A stretch of DNA of 64,000 nt from Lutimonas zeaxanthinifaciens. Lineage in GTDB: Bacteria > Bacteroidota > Bacteroidia > Flavobacteriales > Flavobacteriaceae. The DNA is taken from NCBI RefSeq assembly GCF_030503675.1, contig NZ_CP129964.1, positions 1 to 64,000 of the forward strand, in the 5' to 3' direction. The notes beneath the pieces were generated by a model. That model saw only the letters and a list, made by a program, of their open reading frames with translations, had not been told where the DNA came from and made no database searches. The translations under genes and the position numbers were made by a program. Shown piece after piece: positions 8,943-18,294 of this stretch. Each line of letters begins with the position of its first letter. Position 1 is the stretch's first letter.

Positions 8943-8972
8943 CAAAGTTAATAAAAAAATATTATTATACAA
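8943..8972 (-). promoter_or_regulatory. Promoter of the DUF2975-HTH operon
   Basis: On the minus strand the -7 box TAACTTTG (8943-8950) is preceded by a -33 TTG (complement of CAA at 8970-8972) with a 19-base spacer. This is a full match to the Bacteroidota primary-sigma promoter. The -33 lies inside the left arm of an inverted repeat. Confidence 0.7.
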
Positions 8973-9010
8973 CATATATTTATTGTTTATCAATAAATAT
9001 ATAATGTTGT
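8969..9010. repeat. Imperfect inverted repeat, candidate operator
   Basis: Left arm ACAACATATATTTATTG (8969-8985) and right arm CAATAAATATATAATGTTGT (8991-9010) are complementary apart from a 3-base insertion, around a 5-base centre. It lies between two divergent genes and covers the -33 box of the DUF2975-HTH operon, so it could be the HTH protein's binding site. The A/T richness makes chance symmetry possible. Confidence 0.5.
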
Positions 9011-9051
9011 TCAATATTTGAGGTAATTAAAATAATCAATGTGTTTTTTGG

Positions 9052-9059
9052 TATATTTG
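9052..9059 (+). promoter_or_regulatory. -7 promoter element of the outer-membrane barrel pair
   Basis: TATATTTG matches TAnnTTTG exactly and ends 23 bases before the ATG at 9083. The nearest upstream TTG (9018-9020) is too far away for a standard -33. Confidence 0.5.
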
Positions 9060-9082
9060 TTAGAAGCAACTAACCGAGATAC

Positions 9083-10231
9083 ATGATACAGCAAACTCTT
9101 TTGAACTCATACCTGTGGCTGTTATTTCTTATTTTTCTGTTTTTGAACCATACGGTCGTATCCCAGAGTTTCAAAGACATGTTCATAAGTAAAGAAGATG
9201 GGGCTATTGATATGAGTGAATTTCTTAATTCAAATACCGGATTTTTGCCTGTACCGATTATAATTACAGAGCCCGCAGTTGGCTTCGGAGGAGGCTTGGC
9301 CCTTGCTTATTTTCACAAAGGAAAAACCTTTAATAATGAAGGCCCAAAAGGGTTAAGTCCAACCGTTAGTTTTGCCGCAGGTGCATATACAAGCAATGGA
9401 ACCTGGTTTGTTGGAGGCGGTCATCAGGGTTCGTATTTGAACGACAGAATCAGATATTTGGGTGTTTTGGCATATGTTGCACCTAACCTTACTTTTTACG
9501 GTGCAGGATTTGATAATTTGAAAGAAGAATATAAGTTTAGTATGAAGGGATTTTTCACCCTTCAGGAACTACTCTATCGAATTAAAAAGGAGATTCCACT
9601 GTTTGTTGGTCTGAACTATCTTTATTTTAACAATGATATTAACTTTAAGACCGGAATTGATATACCTGAATTAGAGGAACTGGAAATAAATACGAGTACT
9701 GCAGGAATGAATGCTGTTTTTTTATATGACGGAAGAGATAACTCCTTAACCCCCAATAAGGGAGTTAAAACAGTGCTGGAAGTAGGTGCATACTCTGAAG
9801 CTTTGGGAGGAGACAGTGATTATGGGAACATGGATTCAAGAACCTACTATTATCATCCGGTTAGTGAAAGTGTATTTTCAGGATACCGACTCCACCTTGC
9901 TTCAAAATGGGGAGATGTTCCTTTTTACGAACTTCCGTTCATATCGTTAAGAGGGATTCCTGCCCTTCGTTATCAAAATGAAAACGTCTATACTTTAGAA
10001 ACAGAATGGCGCTGGAATTTTAAAAAACGATGGAGTATTGTTGGATTTATTGGAGCAGGTGAAGCCTTAAAGGATTACGGAGATATATTTCGGGACGTAA
10101 AGGTGGCGGGAGGTACAGGTTTTCGTTATTTTTTGGCGAAACAATATGGTTTACACGCAGGTATAGATATTGCCAGAGGGCCCGAGATATGGGCATGGAA
10201 TATAACGATTGGTAGTAATTGGTCACGCTAA
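9083..10231 (+). CDS. BamA/TamA-family outer-membrane beta-barrel protein (no POTRA)
   Basis: A 382-residue exported protein: signal peptide ending near VVSQ (residues about 10-28), then a beta-barrel of alternating aromatic/polar strands with the Omp85-like 'EPAVGFGGGLALAYFH' strand near residue 65 and a late 'GGTGFRYFLAKQYGLHAGIDIARG' segment near 345-370. Length allows only the 16-strand barrel and no POTRA repeats, as in surface-antigen D15-like solitary barrels. The FadL-like gene starts 10 bases after its stop, so the two are an operon. Cargo is unknown. Confidence 0.75.
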   Translation: MIQQTLLNSYLWLLFLIFLFLNHTVVSQSFKDMFISKEDGAIDMSEFLNSNTGFLPVPIIITEPAVGFGGGLALAYFHKGKTFNNEGPKGLSPTVSFAAGAYTSNGTWFVGGGHQGSYLNDRIRYLGVLAYVAPNLTFYGAGFDNLKEEYKFSMKGFFTLQELLYRIKKEIPLFVGLNYLYFNNDINFKTGIDIPELEELEINTSTAGMNAVFLYDGRDNSLTPNKGVKTVLEVGAYSEALGGDSDYGNMDSRTYYYHPVSESVFSGYRLHLASKWGDVPFYELPFISLRGIPALRYQNENVYTLETEWRWNFKKRWSIVGFIGAGEALKDYGDIFRDVKVAGGTGFRYFLAKQYGLHAGIDIARGPEIWAWNITIGSNWSR

Positions 10232-10241
10232 AACGGGAATT

Positions 10242-11690
10242 ATGATTGAAAAAAGGATCTTTTTATTAATTGGATTATTTATATCAATTCATCTTCAAGG
10301 ACAGGAAAACCATTACTGGTTTCATAATTTTGGAGCTACTTCCTCTTTAAAAGGCGGTATCGAAGTTGCCGGGATAAGGAATGTAGCCGCGGCATATTAT
10401 AATCCGGGCGCGATGGCCTTTATTGATGGCGAGTATTTTGAAGGTCAGGCTGATGTGGTTTCATTTGATGCACTCAATATTAAGAATGCAGGGGGGGAAA
10501 TGATCAATCTTGACTATTTTTCTGCTGATATTGCTCCCTCTTTAATCGGGTATTTAAAGCGATCCAAGAAGAATCCAAAATTTACTTATGTTTTTGGAGC
10601 TATGACCAGATATAATTCAAACCTTTCATTTTTAATTGAACACGAACAGGAAGGAAATTATTTGAAACCTGATAATGAGAGAGATATTTTTCAGGGTCAG
10701 TTGCGCTATGACAACAGAGTTAGAGAAAGCTGGGTCATGGGCGCTATGGCGTATAAGATTACTGAAAAGATTGGAGTAGGACTTGGAACTTATATTTTTG
10801 TGAGGTCACAGGATTATTTCAGCGGGTATTTTGCCAGCGCTTTCCCAAAGTCGGATTTGGAAAGCAGTTTCCCCGAGTTTTCTGCCCTTACATCGAATAC
10901 CGAGGAACAAAAATTCAATGCTCGTGTCATGGGCGTTATATTCCGACCTGCTGTAGATGTGGATCTGGATGAATTAAAACTGGGACTTAGTTTATCAACC
11001 CCTGCTATAAGCCTAGGATTGCTTAATAATTATGCCTATCGATCACAGGTCACTTATTTACCTGATGAAGATATTCGAATTAACAGTTCTGATTCTCATA
11101 ATAAGTTTAGCGGTGTATACAAAACGCCTTTTTCTGCTAATTTTGGTGCTGAATATGATTTTGGAAAATTACTACTAGCCTTTTCTTTGGAATGGTTTGC
11201 CAAGATAGAACCTTATGCCATGATCAAGGAAAATGACAGGAGCATTTCGCCTGAATTCCCAACGGCTCCTGATTCGGATTATGCCATTCCGGTAATGGCT
11301 CATAAAAGCGTTACGAATTTTGGTTTTTCAGTGAGGTATCAGATCAAGGACTGGATCAGCTATATTGGAAGCTTTCGAACGGACAAGAACTTTTTTGACA
11401 ATGAAGCCTTAGACAGGTATGAAGAATTCGTCCCAAGCTTTACCTACTGGGACCTGTTTCATATTACCTCAGGAATAAAAATGTCAAGTAAAAGACTGAA
11501 TTTAACCGTTGGTATTGACTATGCAAACGGTAGTTCAGAAGGTGAGAGACAGTTTGCAGACATGACTTCCGCATCACAATCGAATTTTCTAAAAGGAGAT
11601 ATCAAAAACAATACCTCCACCCAGTATCATAATTTTAGTTTTACACTGGGTGTGAATCTAAATATTGAAAAAGATCAAAGTAGGAATTAA
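10242..11690 (+). CDS. OmpP1/FadL-family outer-membrane transport protein
   Basis: A 482-residue outer-membrane barrel resembling FadL/TodX hydrophobic-compound channels. A signal peptide (MIEKRIFLLI to LQGQ) is followed by the hallmark start of the family, 'VAAAYYNPGAMAFIDGEYFE' (about residues 47-66), and a long run of beta strands to an amphipathic C-terminal strand. I start it at the ATG at 10242 rather than at an upstream GTG that overlaps the previous gene. Together with the BamA-like barrel it may move fatty acids or other hydrophobic substrates. Its last 4 bases overlap the convergent CDF gene. Confidence 0.8.
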   Translation: MIEKRIFLLIGLFISIHLQGQENHYWFHNFGATSSLKGGIEVAGIRNVAAAYYNPGAMAFIDGEYFEGQADVVSFDALNIKNAGGEMINLDYFSADIAPSLIGYLKRSKKNPKFTYVFGAMTRYNSNLSFLIEHEQEGNYLKPDNERDIFQGQLRYDNRVRESWVMGAMAYKITEKIGVGLGTYIFVRSQDYFSGYFASAFPKSDLESSFPEFSALTSNTEEQKFNARVMGVIFRPAVDVDLDELKLGLSLSTPAISLGLLNNYAYRSQVTYLPDEDIRINSSDSHNKFSGVYKTPFSANFGAEYDFGKLLLAFSLEWFAKIEPYAMIKENDRSISPEFPTAPDSDYAIPVMAHKSVTNFGFSVRYQIKDWISYIGSFRTDKNFFDNEALDRYEEFVPSFTYWDLFHITSGIKMSSKRLNLTVGIDYANGSSEGERQFADMTSASQSNFLKGDIKNNTSTQYHNFSFTLGVNLNIEKDQSRN

Positions 11691-12601
11691 GGCCTGAGTA
11701 CAATTTCTATTTCAGGGTTAGGCATTTCTTTTTCTAAATTTTCGAAAAGATTCAATCGAAAGCTTTCAATAAGTTCTACATTGACCTCAGGGCCCTGCGG
11801 TTTTGCGTAAATAAGCAATAAATGACTGCTGCCTGTCTTCGAAGCATGGAACTTGATTATTTTGATAGAATCGGGAATATAGGTTTGAATAGTGTTATCT
11901 ACTAATTTGAGGAGTTTGTCATCCTGAAGGCTTCCTCCTCCTAATTCAATAAATCCTTCTTTTATCACGCCAAATGGAATTCTCATAAGGAAGAAACACA
12001 TCAGAATAACAATAATTGCATCTCCGATATAAAGTAAAAATGAAAATTCAGATGATTCTGGAACAATGGTCGTAAGAACCAGGGCTATCCCTATGGCTAT
12101 TGTCATGTAGCCATCGATCATGCTTGCTTTGGTTTCTACACTTAAAATAGTGCTTTGATTCTTGATTTTTTTGTTTTTAAAGCGATAAAAAAACGCGGTA
12201 CCAAAACAGAGAATTAGCATGAGACCCATATAGATCAATATGGGTCCGGTTTTTAATTTTTCAAGTGATTTCCCCTCAATAAAATCCAGTATTTTGATAA
12301 TATTTTGAAAAAGGGCGGCAACTGTAAGGCCAAGAATTAGAACCCCTTTTGATAAAGTGAAGAAGGATTCATAGAAATAACGTCCATAAGGGAATACAAC
12401 GGTCCTTTTATGCTTACTTTTTATGATAAGAATGGCGCCAACAGTCGTCAAAGATGATATAAATGAAAAATTTCCGTCCAAAAGTAAAGCTTCAGAACCG
12501 GTTACGGAATATGCCACCCAACCAGCAATGGCCATTAATAAATTGACAAGGACCCCGATCTTAAGAGCTGATACTTCTACATTATCCGTATTTATAACCA
12601 T
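11687..12601 (-). CDS. Cation diffusion facilitator (CDF) family transporter
   Basis: A 304-residue inner-membrane protein with about six helices in the first 210 residues and a cytoplasmic C-terminal domain (about 215-304) like the CDF dimerisation domain. 'GSEALLLDGNFSFISSLTTV' (about 32-51) matches the helix-2 signature and 'VETKASMIDGYMT' (about 153-165) the helix-5 signature. The usual HxxxD/DxxxD metal-site residues are changed: the Asp in LLDGN and the Asp in MIDGY remain, but the partner His/Asp of each pair is not obvious. Metal choice, and even transport activity, is therefore uncertain. It is divergent from DUF4175. Confidence 0.75.
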   Translation of the reverse strand: MVINTDNVEVSALKIGVLVNLLMAIAGWVAYSVTGSEALLLDGNFSFISSLTTVGAILIIKSKHKRTVVFPYGRYFYESFFTLSKGVLILGLTVAALFQNIIKILDFIEGKSLEKLKTGPILIYMGLMLILCFGTAFFYRFKNKKIKNQSTILSVETKASMIDGYMTIAIGIALVLTTIVPESSEFSFLLYIGDAIIVILMCFFLMRIPFGVIKEGFIELGGGSLQDDKLLKLVDNTIQTYIPDSIKIIKFHASKTGSSHLLLIYAKPQGPEVNVELIESFRLNLFENLEKEMPNPEIEIVLRP

Positions 12602-12664
12602 ATTTTATTTTAACATTTTACTAAAATACAATTTAAAGATTAATTGTAATTTTAGAAATTAGAT

Positions 12665-15600
12665 TTGGAACATTTTCAGAACATACACGATAAGCTTAAA
12701 GCATTCATACGCAAGTATTACACCAATGAAATCATAAAGGGAGGCATATTTTTTCTTGCATTCGGTTTCTTATACTTGCTTTTAACCCTTGCAGTCGAAC
12801 ATTATTTCTGGTTGGAACCAATTGCCAGAACGGTTTTATTTTGGCTGTTTATTGGAATTGAATTTTACTTCCTGTTTCGTTTTATCCTAATTCCGGTTAT
12901 GAAACTCATCGGAATCAGAAAGGGGATATCCAACCAGGAAGCATCTAAAATTATTGGTGCGCATTTTTCGGAAGTGGAGGATAAGTTATTGAACATTATT
13001 CAACTGAATGCTTCAGATTCCAAAAATGAATTACTGTCAGCAAGCATTGAGCAAAAATCAAAAGAGTTAAGACCAATTAAATTTCGGAGGGCTATAGTTT
13101 TTAAAAATAATGTCTCATATTTAAAATATTTATTGATCCCTGTAATGATCTGGTTTATTGTATGGATCACCGGAAACAATTCTGTATTTACCAAAAGCCT
13201 GAACAGGGTAGTGCACCATCAGACTGCTTTTGAACCTCCGGCGCCGTTTCGGTTTATCATTCTGAATGACTCATTGGAAACGGTTCAGGATCAGTCCTAT
13301 GAATTGAAATACACAACAGAAGGAGAAATTGTTCCCGAGAATTCGAGAGTAATCATTGGAGATAATTCTTTTTATGCCTTACCCGATGAGGACGGAAATA
13401 TGATGTTTACATTTGAGATACCACAAAACGATATTGAGTTTCGTCTTCAAGGAGGGTCTGTCAGGTCCAGAACGTATAAATTGAAGGTTTTATCCGCCCC
13501 TAAGATTACTGAATTTATTATGGTACTCAAGTACCCTGATTATTTAAACAAGCCAACAGATACCATAAGAAACACCGGTAACGCCTCGATTCCGGTGGGT
13601 ACGAAAGTGAACTGGATCATTGGTTCTCAAAATGCTGAGACCATTGATCTTGAGGTAAAAGGATTCAAAAAGGAATTGGTACTGGAAGGGGTGAAGACAG
13701 GTAACAGCTTTTCTTTCTCCCGGGAGGTCTTACAAAGTTTAACCTATGAAGTAAGATCCTCAAATCAGGATTTAAAAGACTATGAGGTATTGAGCTATGA
13801 GCTTGGTGTGGTGAAAGACGAATTTCCAAAAATAAATGTACAATCTGATATTGATTCGGTTAGCAGGGGCCCCGTGCAGTTTAGAGGGCAACTGACAGAT
13901 GACTATGGAATTTCAAGAGTACAGATCGTTGCCAAAGATTTGCAAAATGGAAAATTAAGCCAGGGCCAGATAAATACTGGTAATTCGGACTTCGAGGAAT
14001 TCTTTTATGTGTTTCCACAAGGAATACTCCTGGAGGAAGGACATTCCTATGAATTGTATTTTGAAGTTTTTGATAACGATAGGATCAAGGGTCCAAAAAA
14101 AGTCAAATCAAGAAGTTTTACCTATCGTTACATGACGCAGGAAGAAGAAGAAGAAGAGATCCTCCAAGAACAGATTGAAGGGATCAATAAAATGGAAGAT
14201 TCGCGGGAGTCCGGGCAAAAGCTTGAAAAATCACTTGACGAATTTTCCAAAAAATTAAAGAATAAAGAAGAAACAGATTGGAACGATAAAAAGGAATTGA
14301 AGGATTTTCTTGAAAGGCAGAAGTCTTATGATCAAATGCTGGAGAAAAATGCCGAGAAAATGAAGGATAATCTTGAGGAAATTAATCCGGATGATGATGA
14401 ATCTTTAAAGGAAAAGCAGGAAGAGCTAAAGAATCGTTGGGAAGAGGTATCGGACTATAAAGAGAAAGAAGAGCTGATCAAGGAATTGGAAGAATTGGCA
14501 GAGAAGCTCGAAAAAGAGGATCTTCTGGAAAAAATTGATAAGCTAAAAGAGCAAAGTAAACAGGAAAAGAGGTCACTTGAAAGGATTTTGGAGCTGACCA
14601 AACAGTTTTATGTTGAGAAAAAATCGGCTCAGATCATGAACAAACTAAATGAACTCTCAGAGGAGCAGTTAGATTTGAGCACTGAAGAAAGGAATTCAAA
14701 GAAGGAACAGGAAAAGCTGAATGAAAAGTTTGATTCAATTCGAAGAGATTTTGAAGAGTTAAGGAAGCAAAACGAGGACCTAAAAAACCCTATGGATATT
14801 TTTGATAGTGAACCCGATGAGAAGTTGATTAATATGGATATGGAAAATGCTCAGGAGCTTTTGGAAAAAAGTGAGGGGGGAGATGAACAAGATCAAAAGA
14901 ATAATTTAAACAAAGCCAAGAATAAACAGAGACAGGCCTCCAGGCGGATGGAAGAGTTGAGTAAGAAAATGGAATCGGGCCTAATGGAAATGGAAATGCA
15001 GGGTGTACAGGAGAACATTGAGGACCTGCAGCAGATTCTGAAAAACCTGTTGCTTTTTTCAATGGATCAGGAAGATCTAATGCTTTCATTTGATCAGGTA
15101 GATGCACGCAGTGCGGATTTTCCTAAAAAATTAAAAGAACAGATCAAATTAAAGGAACACTTTGAGCACATCGATGATAGTCTTTATGCCTTGTCACTTA
15201 GGATGGTTGAATTGAGTTCAAAAATACAGGAGGATTTGAGTAATGTGCATTATAATCTGGATAAGTCCTTAGAAAATATTGCTGAAAACCGCATCCAGCA
15301 GGGTATGAGCAATCAGCAATATACTATGACCTCAGCCAATAATCTGGCAGATCTGTTAAGCGATATGCTGCAAAGTTTACAGAATCAGAAGCCTGGATCA
15401 GGCAAAGGAAAGGGAAAAGAAGGGGAAATGAATTTACCCGATATCATTAAACAACAGCAGGAGATTATGAAAAAGATGGAAGATGGAATGCAGGGTAAAG
15501 AAGGTCAGGGCCAAAAGGGAAAAGAGGCGATGAGCGGGGAGCAATTTCAACTTTTTCAAGAACAAAAAATGTTAAGAGAACAGTTGCAGGAACTTTTGGA

Positions 15601-15943
15601 TAGAGAAGGGAGCGGAAACAGGGAAGGGAAGAAGGCCCTTGACCAAATGGAAGAACTGGAAAAGATCCTGTTGGAAAGAGGAATCACAAAGGAGACGCTT
15701 GAAAGGATGCAGGAACTTGAGCATGAACTTTTAGAACTTGAAAATGCAGACCTAACCAGAAATAAGGATAAGAAGAGAGAGTCTGAAACGAACAGGTTAA
15801 ATGAATCAGAGCGGGAAATTAAGGCTCTTGAAGATTTGTACAAAAAGGGGTCCGAGGATGAGCAGTTAAAACGAAATAGACTTGAGTTGTCACCCGATTA
15901 CAAAGCGAAAGTGAAAAAGTATTTTGATCAGGAAATAAAATAG
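12665..15943 (+). CDS. DUF4175 family protein, membrane-anchored with very long coiled coil
   Basis: A 1092-residue protein. Two membrane helices lie near residues 22-42 and 52-80 and a third near 150-170. A beta-rich periplasmic-type region covers about 180-490. A huge Glu/Lys/Gln-rich coiled coil runs from about 490 to 1092, with a Gly/Lys low-complexity insert near 905-930. This matches DUF4175 proteins of Bacteroidota, whose function is unknown. The start is unusual: the in-frame TAG at 12653-12655 limits the frame and the only fitting start codon is TTG at 12665, since the first ATG would lose about 78 residues including two helices. ybeY begins 3 bases after its stop, so it is co-transcribed with ybeY and probably mnmG. 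Confidence 0.85.
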   Translation: MEHFQNIHDKLKAFIRKYYTNEIIKGGIFFLAFGFLYLLLTLAVEHYFWLEPIARTVLFWLFIGIEFYFLFRFILIPVMKLIGIRKGISNQEASKIIGAHFSEVEDKLLNIIQLNASDSKNELLSASIEQKSKELRPIKFRRAIVFKNNVSYLKYLLIPVMIWFIVWITGNNSVFTKSLNRVVHHQTAFEPPAPFRFIILNDSLETVQDQSYELKYTTEGEIVPENSRVIIGDNSFYALPDEDGNMMFTFEIPQNDIEFRLQGGSVRSRTYKLKVLSAPKITEFIMVLKYPDYLNKPTDTIRNTGNASIPVGTKVNWIIGSQNAETIDLEVKGFKKELVLEGVKTGNSFSFSREVLQSLTYEVRSSNQDLKDYEVLSYELGVVKDEFPKINVQSDIDSVSRGPVQFRGQLTDDYGISRVQIVAKDLQNGKLSQGQINTGNSDFEEFFYVFPQGILLEEGHSYELYFEVFDNDRIKGPKKVKSRSFTYRYMTQEEEEEEILQEQIEGINKMEDSRESGQKLEKSLDEFSKKLKNKEETDWNDKKELKDFLERQKSYDQMLEKNAEKMKDNLEEINPDDDESLKEKQEELKNRWEEVSDYKEKEELIKELEELAEKLEKEDLLEKIDKLKEQSKQEKRSLERILELTKQFYVEKKSAQIMNKLNELSEEQLDLSTEERNSKKEQEKLNEKFDSIRRDFEELRKQNEDLKNPMDIFDSEPDEKLINMDMENAQELLEKSEGGDEQDQKNNLNKAKNKQRQASRRMEELSKKMESGLMEMEMQGVQENIEDLQQILKNLLLFSMDQEDLMLSFDQVDARSADFPKKLKEQIKLKEHFEHIDDSLYALSLRMVELSSKIQEDLSNVHYNLDKSLENIAENRIQQGMSNQQYTMTSANNLADLLSDMLQSLQNQKPGSGKGKGKEGEMNLPDIIKQQQEIMKKMEDGMQGKEGQGQKGKEAMSGEQFQLFQEQKMLREQLQELLDREGSGNREGKKALDQMEELEKILLERGITKETLERMQELEHELLELENADLTRNKDKKRESETNRLNESEREIKALEDLYKKGSEDEQLKRNRLELSPDYKAKVKKYFDQEIK

Positions 15944-15946
15944 AGA

Positions 15947-16360
15947 ATGATAGAATATAATTTTGTAGGAAGGTTTCAGTTGGATGAATGTGATAATATT
16001 TCGAACTGGATCCAGTATGTATTAGATGAAGAGGGAAAGGATTTAGGAGAAATCAATTACATTTTTTGCGATGATGATTATCTTTTGGAAATTAACCGTA
16101 AAGAGTTGAAGCACAATACTTTAACGGACATTATTAGTTTTGATTTTACCTTGGGCACTGTTGTGTCCGGCGACATATATATCTCTTTTGAAAGAGTTAA
16201 GGACAATGCCGTACAAATTGGAGTGGACTTCAGGGATGAATTACACCGGGTGATGGTTCATGGAGTGCTCCATTATTGTGGATATGGCGATAAGAGCGCT
16301 GAAGAAAAGAGGGAAATGAGGAAGAAAGAGGATTATTACTTATCTTTGCGCACTTTTTAA
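15947..16360 (+). CDS. ybeY: Endoribonuclease YbeY (rRNA maturation factor)
   Basis: A 137-residue UPF0054 metalloprotein needed for 16S rRNA 3'-end processing and ribosome quality control. The family core 'NRKELKHNTLTDIISFDF' (about 46-63) and the metal-binding region 'VMVHGVLHYCGYGDKS' (about 100-115) are present. The canonical site is HGxLHLxGYDH; here the first two histidines are kept but the third position is Asp (HGVLHYCGYGD). From memory, Bacteroidota YbeY often has this change. It lies 3 bases after DUF4175 and 35 before mnmG, and a parS site lies in the gap. Confidence 0.92.
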   Translation: MIEYNFVGRFQLDECDNISNWIQYVLDEEGKDLGEINYIFCDDDYLLEINRKELKHNTLTDIISFDFTLGTVVSGDIYISFERVKDNAVQIGVDFRDELHRVMVHGVLHYCGYGDKSAEEKREMRKKEDYYLSLRTF

Positions 16361-16373
16361 ATTGGAACGATGA

Positions 16374-16389
16374 TGTTCCACGTGAAACA
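16374..16389. other. parS: parS-type ParB binding site, exact consensus
   Basis: TGTTCCACGTGAAACA matches the bacterial parS consensus TGTTnCACGTGAAACA at every defined base. It lies between ybeY and mnmG, ending 6 bases before the mnmG ATG. parS sites nucleate ParB-CTP loading for chromosome segregation and cluster near oriC. Confidence 0.88.
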
Positions 16390-16395
16390 ATTGAG

Positions 16396-18270
16396 ATGAA
16401 TTTGTTTGAATCAACATATGATGTTATAGTTGTTGGAGGAGGCCACGCAGGAAGTGAGGCGGCGGCGGCTGCTGCAAATCTGGGAAGTAGGACTTTGTTG
16501 ATCACTATGAGTCTTCAGAACATTGCCCAAATGAGTTGTAATCCGGCAATGGGTGGAATTGCAAAAGGGCAGATTGTTCGGGAAATAGATGCACTTGGAG
16601 GTTTTAGCGGAATAGTAACTGATAAAACAGCCATACAGTTTAAAATGCTGAACAAGTCCAAGGGCCCGGCAATGTGGAGCCCAAGGGCCCAAAGTGACCG
16701 AATGAGGTTTGCGGAAGAATGGAGGTTGCATTTGGAACAAACAGAGAACCTTGATATGTTTCAGGACTCAGTTAATGGTTTGATTTTTGAAGGCGAACGT
16801 ATCGTTGGTGTACGAACTCAACTAGGCCTGAATATTTATTCGAGAACAGTTATTGTTACGGCTGGAACTTTTTTAAATGGGAGAATCCATATTGGAGAAA
16901 AAACATTTGGAGGCGGGCGAGCTGGTGAGGGTGCCTCCAAAGGTATAACTGAGGATTTGGTTGCCAAAGGATTTGAAGCGGGTAGAATGAAAACGGGAAC
17001 TCCTCCAAGAGTGGATGCCAGGTCCTTGGATTTTACCAGGATGATCGAACAGCCCGGAGATGAAGTTACCTCTAAATTTTCGTATCTGGATACCGAAAAG
17101 CTTAAGGAACAACGATCTTGTTACATGGCATATACTTCGCCTGAAGTGCATGAGTTGCTAAAAGAAGGTTTTGAAAATTCCCCGATGTATACTGGACGAA
17201 TCAAAGGGGTTGGGCCACGTTATTGTCCATCTATAGAAGATAAAATTGATCGATTTGCGAGTAAAGACAGGCATCAGATATTTGTTGAGCCTGAAGGGTG
17301 GAACACGACAGAAATTTACGTCAATGGATTTTCCACATCGCTCCCACATGAGGTACAATACAGAGCTTTAAAAAAGGTGGCGGGGTTTGAAAACGTCAAG
17401 TTTTTAAGGTTTGGGTACGCCATTGAATATGATTATTTTCCTCCAACCCAGTTAAAAAGAACTTTGGAAACGAAACTGGTTGAGAATTTATACTTTGCCG
17501 GGCAGATAAACGGAACTACAGGATATGAAGAGGCTGCGGCACAAGGATTGATGGCAGGTATAAATGCGGCGCTTAAATTAAGGGGAGATTCACCCTTTAT
17601 TCTGAAACGAGATGAGGCTTATATTGGTGTTCTTATTGATGATCTGATCACAAAAGGAACTGAGGAGCCATACAGGATGTTTACATCCAGAGCGGAATAC
17701 AGGACTTTGTTGCGACAAGATAATGCTGATTTGAGACTTACTCCACGTTCTTTTGAAATTGGGCTGGCGTCTAAGCAGCGAATGGATCGTGTTTTGGAGA
17801 AACAGTACAAGACGGATTTGTTTATTAAGTTTTTAAAAGAAACGAGTATCCTTCCTGAGGAGGTAAACCCAATACTTGAAGAAAAAGAAACCGCACCCAT
17901 TCGTCAGTCGATGAAGATGTTTAAAATTGCCTCAAGGCCTCAGCTGAATTTTGATGATGTAAAAAGGTTTCCGAAGGTAAATGATTTCATTGTAGAAAAT
18001 AACATTGATGAAGAGGTGCTTGAGCAGACAGAAATTCATGTTAAGTACTCAGGTTATATCGAAAAAGAAAAGAACTCTGCTGATAAACTGCAACGTTTGG
18101 AGAATATCAAGATTCCGGATAATTTTAACTATCAAAAAATTCAATCAATTTCATTTGAAGCTCGTGAAAAACTTTCAAAGATTCAGCCTTCAACAATTTC
18201 GCAGGCAAGTAGAATTTCAGGGGTTTCTCCAAGTGATGTTTCGGTTCTGCTCGTCTACATGGGGCGTTAA
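16396..18270 (+). CDS. mnmG: tRNA uridine-5-carboxymethylaminomethyl modification enzyme MnmG (GidA)
   Basis: A 624-residue FAD-dependent enzyme that works with MnmE to build the cmnm5 group on wobble uridine 34 of certain tRNAs. The FAD-binding GxGxxG region is 'VVGGGHAGSEAAAAAA' (about 11-26). GidA signatures follow: 'MSCNPAMGGIAKGQIVREID' (about 49-68), 'GPAMWSPRAQSDR' near 90 and 'GRIKGVGPRYCPSIEDK' near 267-283. 'GQINGTTGYEEAAAQGL' lies near 370 and the C-terminal helical MnmE-binding domain is at about 540-624. Full length for the family. It is traditionally close to the replication origin, which fits the two parS sites on either side. Confidence 0.97.
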   Translation: MNLFESTYDVIVVGGGHAGSEAAAAAANLGSRTLLITMSLQNIAQMSCNPAMGGIAKGQIVREIDALGGFSGIVTDKTAIQFKMLNKSKGPAMWSPRAQSDRMRFAEEWRLHLEQTENLDMFQDSVNGLIFEGERIVGVRTQLGLNIYSRTVIVTAGTFLNGRIHIGEKTFGGGRAGEGASKGITEDLVAKGFEAGRMKTGTPPRVDARSLDFTRMIEQPGDEVTSKFSYLDTEKLKEQRSCYMAYTSPEVHELLKEGFENSPMYTGRIKGVGPRYCPSIEDKIDRFASKDRHQIFVEPEGWNTTEIYVNGFSTSLPHEVQYRALKKVAGFENVKFLRFGYAIEYDYFPPTQLKRTLETKLVENLYFAGQINGTTGYEEAAAQGLMAGINAALKLRGDSPFILKRDEAYIGVLIDDLITKGTEEPYRMFTSRAEYRTLLRQDNADLRLTPRSFEIGLASKQRMDRVLEKQYKTDLFIKFLKETSILPEEVNPILEEKETAPIRQSMKMFKIASRPQLNFDDVKRFPKVNDFIVENNIDEEVLEQTEIHVKYSGYIEKEKNSADKLQRLENIKIPDNFNYQKIQSISFEAREKLSKIQPSTISQASRISGVSPSDVSVLLVYMGR

Positions 18271-18294
18271 TCTAATTACAAATAGAATTTAATA

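Noticed and set aside
12660-12667. TAGATTTG, a -7 consensus match overlapping the DUF4175 TTG start
   Set aside because: Transcription would start after the start codon and no usable downstream start exists for about 78 codons. Likely chance.
14829-15843. Antisense open frames across the DUF4175 coiled coil
   Set aside because: Products are Ser/Phe/Leu-rich shadows of GAA/AAG-rich coding sequence.
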